In this document: piece by piece, positions 10,081-19,800 of the stretch
How the letters are laid out: the number at the start of each line of letters is the position of its first letter
Position numbering within the stretch: the stretch's first letter is position 1
Source: Penium margaritaceum
Lineage: Eukaryota > Streptophyta > Zygnematophyceae > Desmidiales > Peniaceae
DNA length: 27,211 nt
NCBI GenBank assembly: GCA_023375785.1
Contig: SZWC01004974.1
Location: 84,969 to 112,179 of the forward strand
Direction of reading: 5' to 3'
Notes under the pieces: model-generated
What the model was told of the DNA's origin: nothing
Databases searched by the model: none
Seen by the model: only the letters and a program-made list of their open reading frames with translations
Made by a program: the position numbers and the translations under genes

Positions 10081-11290
10081 ATGGAACACTCCCTTTTCTA
10101 TTCCACACGGGGTCTCTAACCACATCTCCACACTCCTTATCCCTCAGTATACACGACTTGATCATGATCCAAAGCAATAAGGAAAGGGGGAATTCATAGA
10201 AGCTGTGAGAACCACTCCTTGTGGCGCGTAACAATTTTATTGTACCCGGAGTCCTCGACCACGCCAAGTCCGCCTTCTTGACCAGTGACATGTCTGACTT
10301 TGCCATGAAGAGGTGGTCGCGCACCTCCTTGGCCACGTTCATTTTAACAAAGTGGTACACTCTAGCCTGGTTCTATTGCTACTGCTGCTGACGCTGCTCT
10401 GACTACTACTGCGGCTGTTGTGGAGACTGCTGCTTTTGCTGCTGCTGCAACTCCTTTTCGTCCCTCTTAAACTTGAACCATTCTTTCTTGTAGTGCCCCT
10501 TGTTTGGTAGCAGAGGTACTTGCCTTTCTTTTTACCTCTATGTTGCCTAGAATGCTGCAGCTGGTGCTGGCTTTGTGAGCTCGCGGCCACAAAAGGTGCT
10601 TCACTATTGCTAACACCATTGAGCTTTGCTCCATTGAAATGGAGTTGAGGTCGAATGTCGACTAGCACTCCAGCATCTCTCGTACCGTGTCGTGCCTGGT
10701 TGGGAATACCCTCAGCAAGAGGAGGGCAGAGCGCACCTCTTCCACAACGTTGCCGGCCGCTCTCAGCTGTTTTGCTAGCTTCCTTGTCTTGCCCAGGTAT
10801 GCTATTGTCCCTTTACCATCATGCATTTTTAGCGCTATCATCGTTTCCTGCAAGAGTATGAGGAATGTAGGGTCTTTACTCTCATACTTCTTGCACAAAG
10901 TTTCCCATCCTTCCTTTACAATAGCCTTGTCACTCACAACTGAAGATACGGGTTAGAAAGAGTGTTGACCAGCAACCTGAAGGCCTGCCTGTCTTTCTTT
11001 TTATACTCCTCATATGCCGCTACTATAGTTGTAGAAGAATTTGGATCTACTACACCCTTATGCAGTATCATCGTCGCCACTACTTGTGCTGTGGTGATAC
11101 CTGTTGCTTACGGATCTAAAGTTTACTCATCACCGCTCACCACCTCCCATGAGCCCCTCTCCAGCAAAAGAAAGCGGGTATGGATCTTCCAAAATATGAA
11201 GTTGGCACATCCCTCTACCGTCTATGAAGGCTTGGCTATTGTCACAACGACTGCTGCTGCGGTTTTGAACTTGGGTGATTTGTAGCGCTG
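10081..11290 (-). pseudogene. Element E gag and protease remnant
   Basis: The gag N-terminus can be read from about 11270 (FIFWKIHTR, WEVVSGDE), but the ATG used by F and G has become ACC here, so the normal start is lost. A TAG follows within about 20 codons. The central gag block is at 10662-10937 (EGWETLCKKYESKDPTFLIL). The CCHC knuckle near 10465-10510 is destroyed by small deletions, although the surrounding bases still align with G. Ser/Gln-rich repeats follow, as in all C-family copies. The DSG triplet of the protease survives near 10250 only in a shifted frame. Confidence 0.82.
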
Positions 11291-11896
11291 CCCTTGGGTG
11301 GCGGCGCTATCCCTACTTCCGCTACTGTTGCTGTCAAACATCTACCTAACACAAAATGGACTACACATGCCAGGGGATACGGAATTTGGAAAAAATGAGC
11401 CCTACACTAAAAAATTCAGTTCAAATTCTTTTGGATTGACTCATAAAACAGGTGCATAAACATGGGAGTTTGAAATAGATGCCCTCTTGAAAGTACGGCA
11501 TGTTTCCGCCCCTACTCCAACTCAGACCAGCCAGCTTGTAAACGGAATTCCTCCAGAACTAATTAGTGGAATCAAAAGATTTTTTGCAGAAATCGAAAGC
11601 TTAGGAAAAATTCTTCAGTTTGCATGTTTTTCGTCTTAAATGTAACAAAGAAACAAGAGAGTAATGGTCATCACAAGGGGGTAGTCTTACTCGTGGACAA
11701 GAGTGTAGGCCTGGCCGCCCTTGTTTTGAAAACAGCTCCCGATCCGACTGTTGGATTATCGTGATCTTGGGCTTGTTGGAACGTATGACTTGCAAACATG
11801 AAGAACCTATGGCGAATTGTCAAATTTGGTGAAGTTTTGTTTCTAATTCGTCACTCTCAAAGTGATGCTCTGCACAGGATAAGACTGGCAAGAGCA
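11291..11896 (-). other. Leader of element E
   Basis: It aligns with the leaders of G (21993-22622) and F (16860-17486), including the CCGTTTACAAGCTGGCTGGTCTGAG-type block near 11525-11550 (here GTTTACAAGCTGG on the minus strand). It lies between the primer-binding site and gag. No coding signal was recognised. Confidence 0.7.
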
Positions 11897-11909
11897 AGCT
11901 CTGATGCCA
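11897..11909 (-). other. Primer-binding site of element E
   Basis: The minus strand reads TGGCATCAGAGCT, two changes from the TGGTATCAGAGCC of A and G. It lies two bases inside the LTR end, as in G. The changes are consistent with age and do not suggest a different primer tRNA. Confidence 0.8.
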
Positions 11910-11911
11910 AA

Positions 11912-12655
11912 TGTGGGATCTGGAGGAGAGAGGGAGCCTTCGAGAAGCAAATATATGGGACTGAAAGGACATGAGTTGTGCTGAAGAATGGATGTTGAAT
12001 CACTCAACATGATGGAGTACACATAGAGATAGAGCATGGGAAAATCAGTCCTGTCATAAGCCACACTACTTAGCTATGGAGGCTAAGACTCATACAATAG
12101 AGTCCACAATCTCACACAAGAGAGGAAATCAGCCTAAACATCATGTTTACTAGTCAGACATGACCTACACAGCTAGAGAATTCTCTCATGGCTAACTCCT
12201 AGTGGTCATATAACCCACAATCCCATGGAGAATCCCCATGTGTCCATGGCTAGCACACAAGGGTCTCGTCTCTCCTAAAAAGTAAGGAAATGTACATTTC
12301 TCCAGCTCGGCAAACACTGACAAGGCAATCGTAAGACCAAGGACCTTTATGGAAATTTCTTCCATCAGGTCTTTACCCTGAACCTCTTGCCGTTTTCTTT
12401 CCTCATGCTAAGGCATGGAGCCGTCACCCATGGTCACCTAGACACCAGTGGTCCATGAACTCTAATCTTTGAAAACTCATATCTCTTGATTTTTCTGGTG
12501 GATTGGCTTTAAACTTGGACCGTAGATAATTTCCCACCTAGTCTTTTTAAGGGTGAAGTTGGATTGACGATCTTAGCAAGCATGTGGTTGTTCCCTAGAC
12601 CTTACTCCTCTAGACGTGAAAGTAAGGCGAGATGGCCATATGTGTATCATCTACA
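11912..12655 (-). repeat. 5' LTR of element E
   Basis: It matches the LTRs at 6502-7201, 16091-16844, 21240-21977 and 25166-25903. The inner end on the minus strand is CCAGATCCCACA, equivalent to CCAGATCCAACA in G. The hairpin conserved in younger copies is broken here (around 12130). The outer end is placed near 12649-12655, just before the D reverse transcriptase resumes. Confidence 0.8.
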
Positions 12656-13740
12656 TGCGGAAACCGGCGCAAGATGTGGTTCAAAGAGATAAACGGCTTC
12701 ATGGCCGGCCTCACCTTGACGCAGTCCCAGAATGATCCTAGTGTCTATGTACGGGAGGATCAGCACGGCTTGATGCTGGTTACACTGTACGTGGATGACC
12801 TGATCATTAGGTGGTCGTTAGTCGAGCTACTTAAGAAGCTGAAGACAGATCTTAGAAACAGGTTAAAGATGAAGGACATGGATCCTCTCGAATTCTACCT
12901 TGGGATACTCTCCAACGCAATCAAGTAGCAAGCACCGCTTAATTGAACCAGACCGAGTAGATCATAGAATTCGTCAAGCGCTGGAACATGGAGGACTACC
13001 AGCCCATTAGCATATCCATGACAACAGCCATGAAGCTCTCCTCCTCCATGAGCCCAAGCACGGAGCAAAATGGCGTGAGATGGAGAATATTCCCTTTGAG
13101 TCTACGATGGGCAATTTCATGCATGCCATGGTGGGAACATGCCCTGTCATTTGCTTTGGTGTAGGACGAGTGAGCAAACTTGTGGACAATCCACGGCCTC
13201 ATCAGGGGTAAGCGGTTAAGTGCATCATGCGCTATCTATAGAAGACACAACGCATGGAATCCTGTTTGGGAGCCAAGAGGGATCTAACTCGATGTAGCTA
13301 GTACACCGCACAAACATTGACTAAGGAGGAAGAATAGATAACAGAAAGTCCACCTCGGGCTTTGTGTACCTCTTGAACAGTTGTAGAGTCTCTTGGGGAA
13401 GCAAAAAGCAAGATTGTATCTCCCTCTTTACAACTGAGGCAGAGTACATCACTCTGTCATACGCATGGAAGGAGAGAATGTGGCTACAAAGTAAGCTTTT
13501 TGAGCTGAAAGTGCCACAAACAGACAAAACAGAGGTCAGCATGGACAATAAGAAGACCATGAAAATGGCCCAGGATGACGTTGTCTTCCGGCGGACCAAG
13601 TAGATTGATTTCAGGTACCAGACTCACGCGACCTCTTTGGAAAAAAGATTGTGGACCTGGAATTCCCGGAGACCAAAACGATGCTTGCAGATAACAAGAC
13701 CAATGCACTTGATAGCAAATTGTATTGTGCAAGTATCCTA
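12656..13740 (+). pseudogene. Element D reverse transcriptase (second part) and RNase H
   Basis: From 12656 the plus strand gives RRKMWFKEINGFM, then NDPSVYVREDQHGLMLVTL and the catalytic box YVDDLII (12789-12809), followed by KMKDMDPLEFYLGIL. This is the copia RT palm and thumb. RNase H is seen at 13364-13603, with VSWGSKKQDCISLFTTEAEY and the Asp of SMDNKKTM. The HID-containing end reads KQIDF-like but with TAG before IDF (13601-13603). Between them, 12930-13340 holds the RT-RNase H connection with many stops. The piece completes the RT interrupted at 6501. Confidence 0.85.
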
Positions 13741-14229
13741 GGCGTTGGTATGGTCAACGCAGCTGACGAAGACTAAGGAAAAGACAACTAGAGAATGGAG
13801 ATATCTCGAAGCAAATGCACAGAGGTACCCAGAAGAGTTTATTCACTTGATATTCGCGTCGTCCATGGCTAATATTTGCGCAGGCACAGGACGGACTAGG
13901 CATGTACTTCTCCTATGGAGTAAGTCCCCTAAGTTTTGTTCATATAGATAAGGCATGCATTTCTTCTTTTGAGGAAGTCGCCTTGGTTTAAATTGGATAC
14001 TCGAGCCACGCAGTACTACCTATGACAACTCCTTGTGGCATAGACGTATCGGAATCAGTCTCAAGAGCGAGAGGTCACTAGAATAAATCCTAGCCCAGTG
14101 ACTAACTTTCTTTTTGACAGAAAGGGGGATGGGAAGGTTCCAAGAGATATCTTACAATATTCCAAGATCCTCCTTGTTGGCTAGGGCCACTTGGCGGTCA
14201 TAGGGAGCACCATGTAGACAGGGGGATGA
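13741..14229 (+). other. 3' non-coding region and polypurine tract of element D
   Basis: No protein motif is visible after RNase H. The stretch is matched in inverted orientation by 14610-15110, part of element D'. Shared landmarks include AAGTCCCCTAAG, CCACTTGGCGGTCA and the terminal purine run (AGGGGGATGA here, GGGGGGATAA in D'). The purine run directly before a TG start is the expected plus-strand primer of reverse transcription. The long 3' region of about 490 bp appears to be a trait of this family. Confidence 0.65.
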
Positions 14230-14303
14230 TGGAATCTAGATTGCCTCCAAAGTAGCTCATCCAAGGAGCCACTATGATGGCACTTGCCATCAGCTCCTAG
14301 TAT
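14230..14303 (+). repeat. Start of the 3' LTR of element D, cut by D'
   Basis: TGGAATCTAGATTGCC matches the D' LTR start TGCAATCGAGATTGCC, and similarity continues through GCTCATCCAA before fading. Only about 74 bases remain before the D' LTR end at 14304. A compact perfect hairpin, TGATGGCA-CT-TGCCATCA (14275-14292), lies inside, flanked by GGAGC (14265-14269) and GCTCC (14293-14297). Confidence 0.55.
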
Positions 14304-14609
14304 TGTTACGAAGAGGAGATGTCATCCTCAAAATCATGGTTCTACACTCATGAACACATAAGAATCACTTCCTTGCACAGTGTCCTTGGCACGTAGTCAC
14401 TTTTGCGGAAGGAGCTCACTCCTGGGGCTTAGACCAACCAATGCTCCTTTAGTGTGTGCCATTGGTGGACAACTCTGTGAGGAGTCTCAAAGGTTAGAAT
14501 TGTTATCAATGACAGGCAACTGACAAGTTCGTATCATCCTAGGGCCAGCCTGTAGCCTAGGCGCGCAGTCGCTGTTGGATGAGCCAGTTTGGGGGCAATC
14601 TCGATTGCA
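14304..14609 (-). repeat. 3' LTR of element D'
   Basis: The minus strand begins TGCAATCGAGATTGCCCCC at 14609, directly after the purine tract GGGGGGATAA. A plausible 3' end is GTAACA at 14304, giving TG...CA ends and 306 bp. The 5' edge is well supported by the tract and by the matching start of the D LTR. The 3' edge is inferred from the CA and from where D sequence seems to stop. The candidate target duplication is AGTAT at 14299-14303. Confidence 0.55.
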
Positions 14610-14834
14610 TTATCCCCCCTGCCTATATTGTGCTCCCTGTGACCGCCAAGTGGTGCTTGCTACGAGGAATGACCTTGGAATGTTCTAAGATGTTTGTTAG
14701 AACCTTCCTGTCCCTTTTTCGGTCATAAAGATCATTAGTCACTAGGCTGGGATTTGACGCAGTGACCTATCCCTCTAGAGACTAATGCTTGAACGTCAAA
14801 GCCACTAGGAGTTGTCCTAGGTAGTGTTTTTTAT

Positions 14835-16090
14835 CTACACTATACAGTTTAGACCAAGGGGACTTGCTCCAAAGGAGCGTTGTATCCATTGTCTCTTAGA
14901 ACGAGACTTAGGGGACTTTCTCCAAGGGAGCAGTACTTGCCTAGTACGTCTTGTGCCTGTCCCAATATCAGCTATGGACAAGGGATATATCAGGTCAACA
15001 AACTCTCCCTTACACCTCTGTCCATTAGCTATGAGATACCTTTTCTCTCCAGCTGTCTTGGCCTTAATCTTCGTCAAGTGCGTTGACCATACTGATGCCT
15101 AGAGTACTTGCAGTGTGCTATTCGCTATCAAGCGCATTTGTCATGCAACCCGCGAGCATCTTCCTGGTCTCCACTTATTCGAGGTCCACAATCTGCTTTG
15201 CAACCAGGTCGCGTGAGTAGTGGTACCTGATGCGGATGTGCGTCGTCCGCCGAGAGATGACGTAAACTCATGCCATTTTCATGACATTCTTGTTGTCAAC
15301 GCGGGCCTTCTTTGCTTGCATTTGTGGAACTTTTATCTTAGGAAGCATACTTTGTAGCTATTGTATCTCCTTGCATGCTTCTGATATAGCGATGTACCCT
15401 GCCTCAGCGCTATAGAGGGAGAAACAATCTTGCTTTCTGCTTGCCCAAGAGACTGTACTACCTATCAAGAGGTTGACAAAGACTCAGGTGGACTTTCTAT
15501 CATCGATTCTTCCTCCTAAGTCGACGTATGTGTAGGACACTAGCTCAAGCGGGTCAGATCCCTCTTGGCCTCCAAGGTGGAGTCTGATGTGTTATCTCTT
15601 TTGTACATAGCGTATGATGCGCTTGACTTCTCACGAATGTTGTGGCCTTGAATTGACCACAAAGCTGCTCACTTGTTCCACAAATAAGCAAACATCAGGG
15701 AGGGTTCCTACCATGGCATACATGAGGCTGCCAACAGCAGACAGGTACCAAATGTTCTCCAACTCACATCATTCTCCTTTTTAACTAGGGCTCATGAAGT
15801 AGTAGAGCTTGATGTTTCATATTCTGGGTGTACTGATGAGCTTGCAGTCCACCATGTTGTAGCGCTTGAGGAGCTCCATGATGTACTTTTTCAGGTTCAA
15901 TTTGATGGTGCCTGCTGCTTGATTGTAGTAGACATCTATCTCGAGATAGAAATTGAGCGGACCCATGTCCTTCATCTTGAACCAGTTGCTCAAATCTATC
16001 TTCAGCTTATTGAATAGCTGGACTGACAACGAGCAGATGATCAGGTCATCCACGTACAGTGGAACATGCATCAACCATTCCTCATCCTCT
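14835..16090 (-). pseudogene. Element D' reverse transcriptase (from YVDD) and RNase H
   Basis: The frame at 15817-16074 holds the catalytic box as PLYVDDLIICS, then KMKDMGPLNFYLEIDVYY and MELLKRYNMVDCKLISTP, the classic copia RT thumb. RNase H follows with VSWASRKQDCFSLYSAEAGY near 15385-15460, where the second Glu of TEAEY has become Gly, and a TAG soon after. The last readable part is at 14835-15077 (EKRYLIANGQRC, KSPKSRSKRQW), beyond RNase H and shared with D. The RT is interrupted six codons before VPLYVDD by F. Confidence 0.82.
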
Positions 16091-16844
16091 TGTTGGAAAA
16101 GGGGCCATCCGACTCCTTTTCAGGTCCACTAGAGCAAGTTCAAGGAAACTTCCACATGCCTACTCGATCTTCAATCTCTCTTCACCATTGGAAAGATGAG
16201 GTGACAACCTATCTACGGTCCAAGTTTCAGGCTGATCCAACAGTCGGATTTGGAGATATGAGTTTTTGAAGTTTCCAGGGTCATGGACCGCTAATGTCTC
16301 GGTCACCATGGGTGACTGCTCCATGCCTTAGCCTGAGAAAAGAAAAAGGCAAGAGATCTAGGGTCCAGATCTGATGGGAGAAACATCCAAAAAGGTCCTA
16401 GATTTTGGGATTGCCTTGTCAAAGTGTGCTGACTAAGAAAAAGGCACCGCTCCTTACTTTTTATGTGAGATGAGATCGTTGTGTGCTAGCCATCGACATA
16501 TGGCAATTCTCCATGGGATTGTGGGTTATGTGACCATAAACCGTAAGCCATGAGAGAATTTTATAGCTCTCTAGGTCGTGTGTGACTGGTCAGCCTGATT
16601 GATAGGCTGATTTCCTCTCTCCTGTGAGATTATAGACTCTATTGTGTGAGCCTTAGCCTCCATTGTTAGGTTGTGTGGTTGGTGAGAGGGCTGACTTGCC
16701 CAAGCTCTAGATCTATATGAAGTCCATCATTTTGAGTGATTCAAAAAGCATTCTTCACCATGAATGATGCCCTTTCAGTTCCACATGATCGCTGCTTGAA
16801 GGCTCCCTACCTCCAAGGCTCCCTCCCTCCCTCTAGTTCCATCA
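16091..16844 (+). repeat. 5' LTR of element F (754 bp)
   Basis: It starts TGTTGGAAAAGGGGCC and ends GTTCCATCA. It matches the G LTR throughout and is 16 bp longer, partly through a short internal duplication of CTCCAAGGCTCCCT near 16799-16825. It carries the conserved hairpin (16590-16610) and a TATA-like TATATGAA (16714-16721). Confidence 0.88.
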
Positions 16845-16846
16845 TT

Positions 16847-16859
16847 TGGTATCAAAGCC
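16847..16859 (+). other. Primer-binding site of element F
   Basis: TGGTATCAAAGCC has one change (G to A) from the consensus in A and G. It lies two bases after the LTR end, as in G. Confidence 0.88.
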
Positions 16860-17486
16860 ACGTTGTGCCACTTATAGCGAGCACATGCCGTCACTTTGAG
16901 AGTAATGGGTTAGGGTCAAACCTTTACCAAATTTGACATTCCAGCACAAGATCTTCATCTTCACAAGACAATCTTTTGAACGAGCCCAGTATCCAGAAGA
17001 TCCAATGGTGGGATTGAGAGTTATGCTCAAAACAAGGTTTGCCATTGCTACACTCTTCCCTCTGGGTGAGAACGTCACCGTGTAATGACCATAACTCCCT
17101 CGTTGTTTTGTCAAATTTAAAAATTAGCACATGCCAATTGAATTATTTTCCCTAAGCCTTCCATTGGTGCGATCATTTTTGCATTTCATTTGTACGTTAG
17201 GCAGAAACACTGTTTACAAGCTGGGTGGTCTGAGCAGGAGTAGGAGCAGCAGCATACCATGTTTTCAAAAGGGTAGATCTCTTAAAATCCTGATTTGATG
17301 ACCGTGTTTTATGGGTTGATATGAAACATTTTGAGATGAAATTTCTACTGGTGGACTTATTCTTTCCAAATTTTAGAGTAGTGCCCTCTACAGTCCGTCT
17401 TTTGTTAGAAAGGTTTTCTGGCCGAAGCAATAAGCAGGCATAGCGCCGCCACTATAGGGCAGCGTTGAGGATCACCAAAGCTCAAA
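16860..17486 (+). other. Leader of element F
   Basis: It parallels the G leader in order and content, for example CTTCATCTTCACAAGACAA, CTGTTTACAAGCTGGGTGGTC and GTTTTCAAAAGGG. No coding signal is seen. An untranslated leader of about 630 bases seems to be a constant of this family. Confidence 0.75.
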
Positions 17487-18542
17487 ATGCCAGCAACAAC
17501 TGTGGTAACAGTATCCCAGCATTTGAAGAGTCTGGAAGGGTGCACCAACTTCATATTTTGGAAGATCCGTACCCGCCTCCTTTTGGAGGTGAGGGGCTTC
17601 TGGGAGGTGGTAAGTGGTGATGAGCGCGCTCCGTCTCCACAGGAAAGACAGATCACCACAACGGATGTGGTGGCGGGGAAGACACCGTAGAAAGGTGGAA
17701 CAGTTGTAGGTTTATCTACAAATGTAGCAGCAGCATATATGGAGTGGACGAAGAAGGACAAGCAAGCCTACATGCTTGTGGTCAACACAATCTCCAACCC
17801 GCATCTTTGGTACGTGAGTGACAGGGCTACTGCAAAAGAGGTGTGGATCACGTTATGTAAGAAGTATGAGAGCAAGGATCTTACATTCCTCATGATTTTG
17901 GAGGAGAAGATGATGGCATTGAAAATGCAAGATGGGGAAGGGATGGAGGCATACTTGGGAAGGGCAAAGGAGCTAGAAAATCAGTTGAAAGTAGCCGGCA
18001 ACCCCGTGGAAAAGATGTGCTTCATCCTCCTCTTAGTGAGGGGACTCCTTACAAGCTACGACACAATGCGACAGACGCTTGAGTGCCATCCGACTCTCCA
18101 CCTTCACTTTATCTGCACGCACTTGGTGCAGGTTGAATTGCGTCGCAATTTAGGAAATTGTAATGGTGGTTGCAAAAATGAAGCGGCTTTTGTCGCCATG
18201 GGCCCACGCAAGCAGCACCAGCAGCAGTTTAGGCAGCAACAAAGCAAGAAGAAAGGCAAGTGCCACTACTGCCATGAAGAGGAGCACTACAAGAAAGAGT
18301 GCTTCAAGTTCAAGAGGGACCAGAAGGAGCAGGAGCAGCAAGAGTCCTCCCAACAACAACAGAAGCCGTAGCCTCTACAGTAGTAGTAACAACAGTCACT
18401 GGAGCGTCATGAGTAGCAGCAGAACCAGACCGGTGTGCGCCACTTTGGCAACATGAATGTGGCAAAGGAAATGAGGGACCGTCTCTTCATAGTGAAGTCT
18501 GGTATGTCGTAGATGGAAAAGGCGGATATGGCGTGGTACAAG
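17487..18542 (+). pseudogene. Element F gag
   Basis: Gag is the RNA-binding coat protein. The ATG at 17487 (MPATTVVTVSQ) matches the start in G. The N-terminal gag region holds CTNFIFWKIRTRLLLEVRGF and WEVVSGDERAP. TAG at 17688-17690 breaks the frame where G has CAG. The central gag domain follows (WITLCKKYESKDLTFLMILE, MEAYLGRAKELE). The CCHC knuckle near 18261-18303 is intact: C-HY-C-HEEE-H-YKKE-C, then KFKRDQKEQEQQESS and a Gln tract. In-frame stops 3' of it are TAG at 18369, 18381, 18384 and 18414, TAA at 18387, and TAG at 18510, where G has CAG. The frame itself is unbroken from 17487 into the protease, so damage is mainly nonsense change. Confidence 0.88.
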
Positions 18543-19800
18543 GACTCAGGGTGCACAAAGAGTCTAACAAACCGCAAGGAGTGGTTTACGCAGCTGCTCT
18601 CAGTCCCCCCCTGACCTATAGCTTTGGGTGATGATCGCATACTGTATCATGAGGGGATTGGCATTGTGGAGGTGTGGTTGGAGACCCCTCGTGGCATTGA
18701 AGTCAGTGTCTTCCATGGCGTGCTGTATGTACCTGATGTTGCATTCAACCTTCTCTCAGTGTCCTCCCTCACCAACACAAGACTACAAGTCCTCTTTGAC
18801 GACACCAATGGGTACATCCTTGGCAAGGAAACCGGAGAGGAGTTCGCCAGGTCGATGAAGGAAGGTGACATGCACCGCTTGTTGGGGGCAACCAAGATCC
18901 TGCGTGAGCAGAGTCTTGCAGTAGTGATGCACGCCACAGAGGCTAAAATCTGGCATCCACGCTATGGCCACATTGGCATGCGTGCCTTGCACCAACTTCA
19001 AACAAAGCACATGAAACGTGACATGCCCACCATCTCAAGCTTTGAACAGCAGTTGTACATTGGTTGTTTGGAGGGGGGCAGTATTACAAAGCGTTCTCTA
19101 GAGCAAGGGAGCACACAAAGGAGGTGCTTGAGTTGATCTACACAGACTTGTGTCGCCCGATGCAGACCCAGTGCTTTGGAGACTCTAGGTGTTTTCCAAC
19201 ATTCATTGATGATTTTAGCCGTTACAGTGCTGTGTACTTCATTTCCTCCAAGGACGAGTGCTTTGACAAGTTCAAGGAGTTCAAGGCCATGGTGGAGAAC
19301 CAAACAGGCAAGAAAATCAAGGCGATGTGCAATGACCGCGATGTTGAGTTCCTAAGCAAGGAGTTTTAGGACTATCTCGCAGTAGTAGAGATGAAGGTGC
19401 AGCGCACTGCACCATACTCGCCGTAGCAGAATGATGTAGCAGAACACGCCAACCTCACCATTGTTGAGTCCGCGCGGTCCATGCTGCATGCGGCTTGGGT
19501 GACCTAGAACTATAGTCTACACCACGAACCACAATCCAAGTAACACGCTCGCGCAGATGACGCCATATTAGGGATGAATCGGTAAGAAGCCGAGCGTGGG
19601 TCATCTTCACGCGTTTGGCAGCTTGGCACACATGCACGTGCCGAAAGAAAAGCGACAATAGTGGGACGCAAAGAGTGCACAGATGCTGATAAATGACTAT
19701 GATGTGGCAAGCACGGCCTATCTCCTGTACGTGAGGGAACAGGCCACATCATCATCTCAAGGGATGTTGTCTTCAACATCAAATTCATCAGCACCAACAT
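18543..19800 (+). pseudogene. Element F protease and integrase
   Basis: The protease active site DSG is intact in WYKDSGCTKSL (Asp at 18543-18545). TGA at 18612-18614 falls where G has an Arg codon. The flap shows VFHGVLYVPDVAFNLLSVSS. The pre-integrase zinc motif is good: IWHPRYGHIGMRALHQLQ, with its Cys partners in the YIGCLEGG area. One frameshift near 19075-19120 leads into the core: LELIYTDLCRPMQ (first Asp), FPTFIDDFSRYSAVYF, CNDRDVEF (second Asp), and QNDVAEHANLT with the catalytic Glu preserved. Stops are TAG at 19367, 19424 and 19505; the second replaces the Gln before QN in the PQQNG motif. Later parts (19560-19800) contain IIISRDVVFNIKF, the end of integrase. Confidence 0.87.

Larger units (their letters stand above)
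6502..12655 (-). mobile_element. Element E: near full-length decayed C-family copia element
   Basis: This is the only element with both LTRs inside the window. On the minus strand: 5' LTR (12655-11912), primer-binding site (11909-11897), leader, gag, protease, integrase, RT, RNase H, a purine-rich tract, and 3' LTR (7201-6502). Total length is about 6.15 kb with about 4.7 kb internal, ordinary for copia. It sits inside the RT of D. The outer edges are uncertain by about 10 bases because both LTR ends have drifted. The two LTRs have diverged substantially and every gene has frameshifts, so the insertion is old. Confidence 0.88.
4708..14303 (+). mobile_element. Element D: second copia family, split by element E
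   Basis: Plus-strand pieces at 4708-6501 (gag knuckle, protease, integrase, start of RT) and 12656-14303 (rest of RT, RNase H, 3' region, start of 3' LTR) belong to one element interrupted by E. The RT breaks off next to the YGLKQAP-equivalent region and resumes on the other side of E in the order expected of copia RT. A polypurine tract at 14221-14226 precedes the LTR start TGGAATC at 14230. The LTR is cut at 14303 by D'. The 5' LTR and most of gag are missing at 4708. The coding sequence is not close to the C family. Confidence 0.8.
14304..16090 (-). mobile_element. Element D': second copy of the D family, inverted, 3' half
   Basis: On the minus strand: RT from YVDDLII, RNase H, a long 3' region, polypurine tract (14610-14620) and a complete-looking 306-bp LTR ending CTTCGTAACA at 14304. 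It is tail to tail with D and apparently inserted in the 3' LTR of D. Its RT is cut at 16090 by the LTR of F. Earlier RT, integrase, gag and the 5' LTR should lie right of the window. It is diverged from D but obviously the same family. Confidence 0.72.

Noticed and set aside
18150..18359. Minus-strand Leu-rich frame resembling a membrane protein
   Set aside because: It is the antisense of the CAG/Gln-rich gag tract; CTG repeats read as Leu.
17487..19507. A nuclear code in which TAG/TAA mean Gln (as in some ulvophyte algae and ciliates), suggested by TAG at Gln sites
   Set aside because: Other copies have CAG at the same sites, TGA stops and frameshifts are also common, and the better-preserved protein ends in T2 and T1 use TAG and TAA as plausible terminators. 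Decay by deamination explains the data with fewer assumptions.
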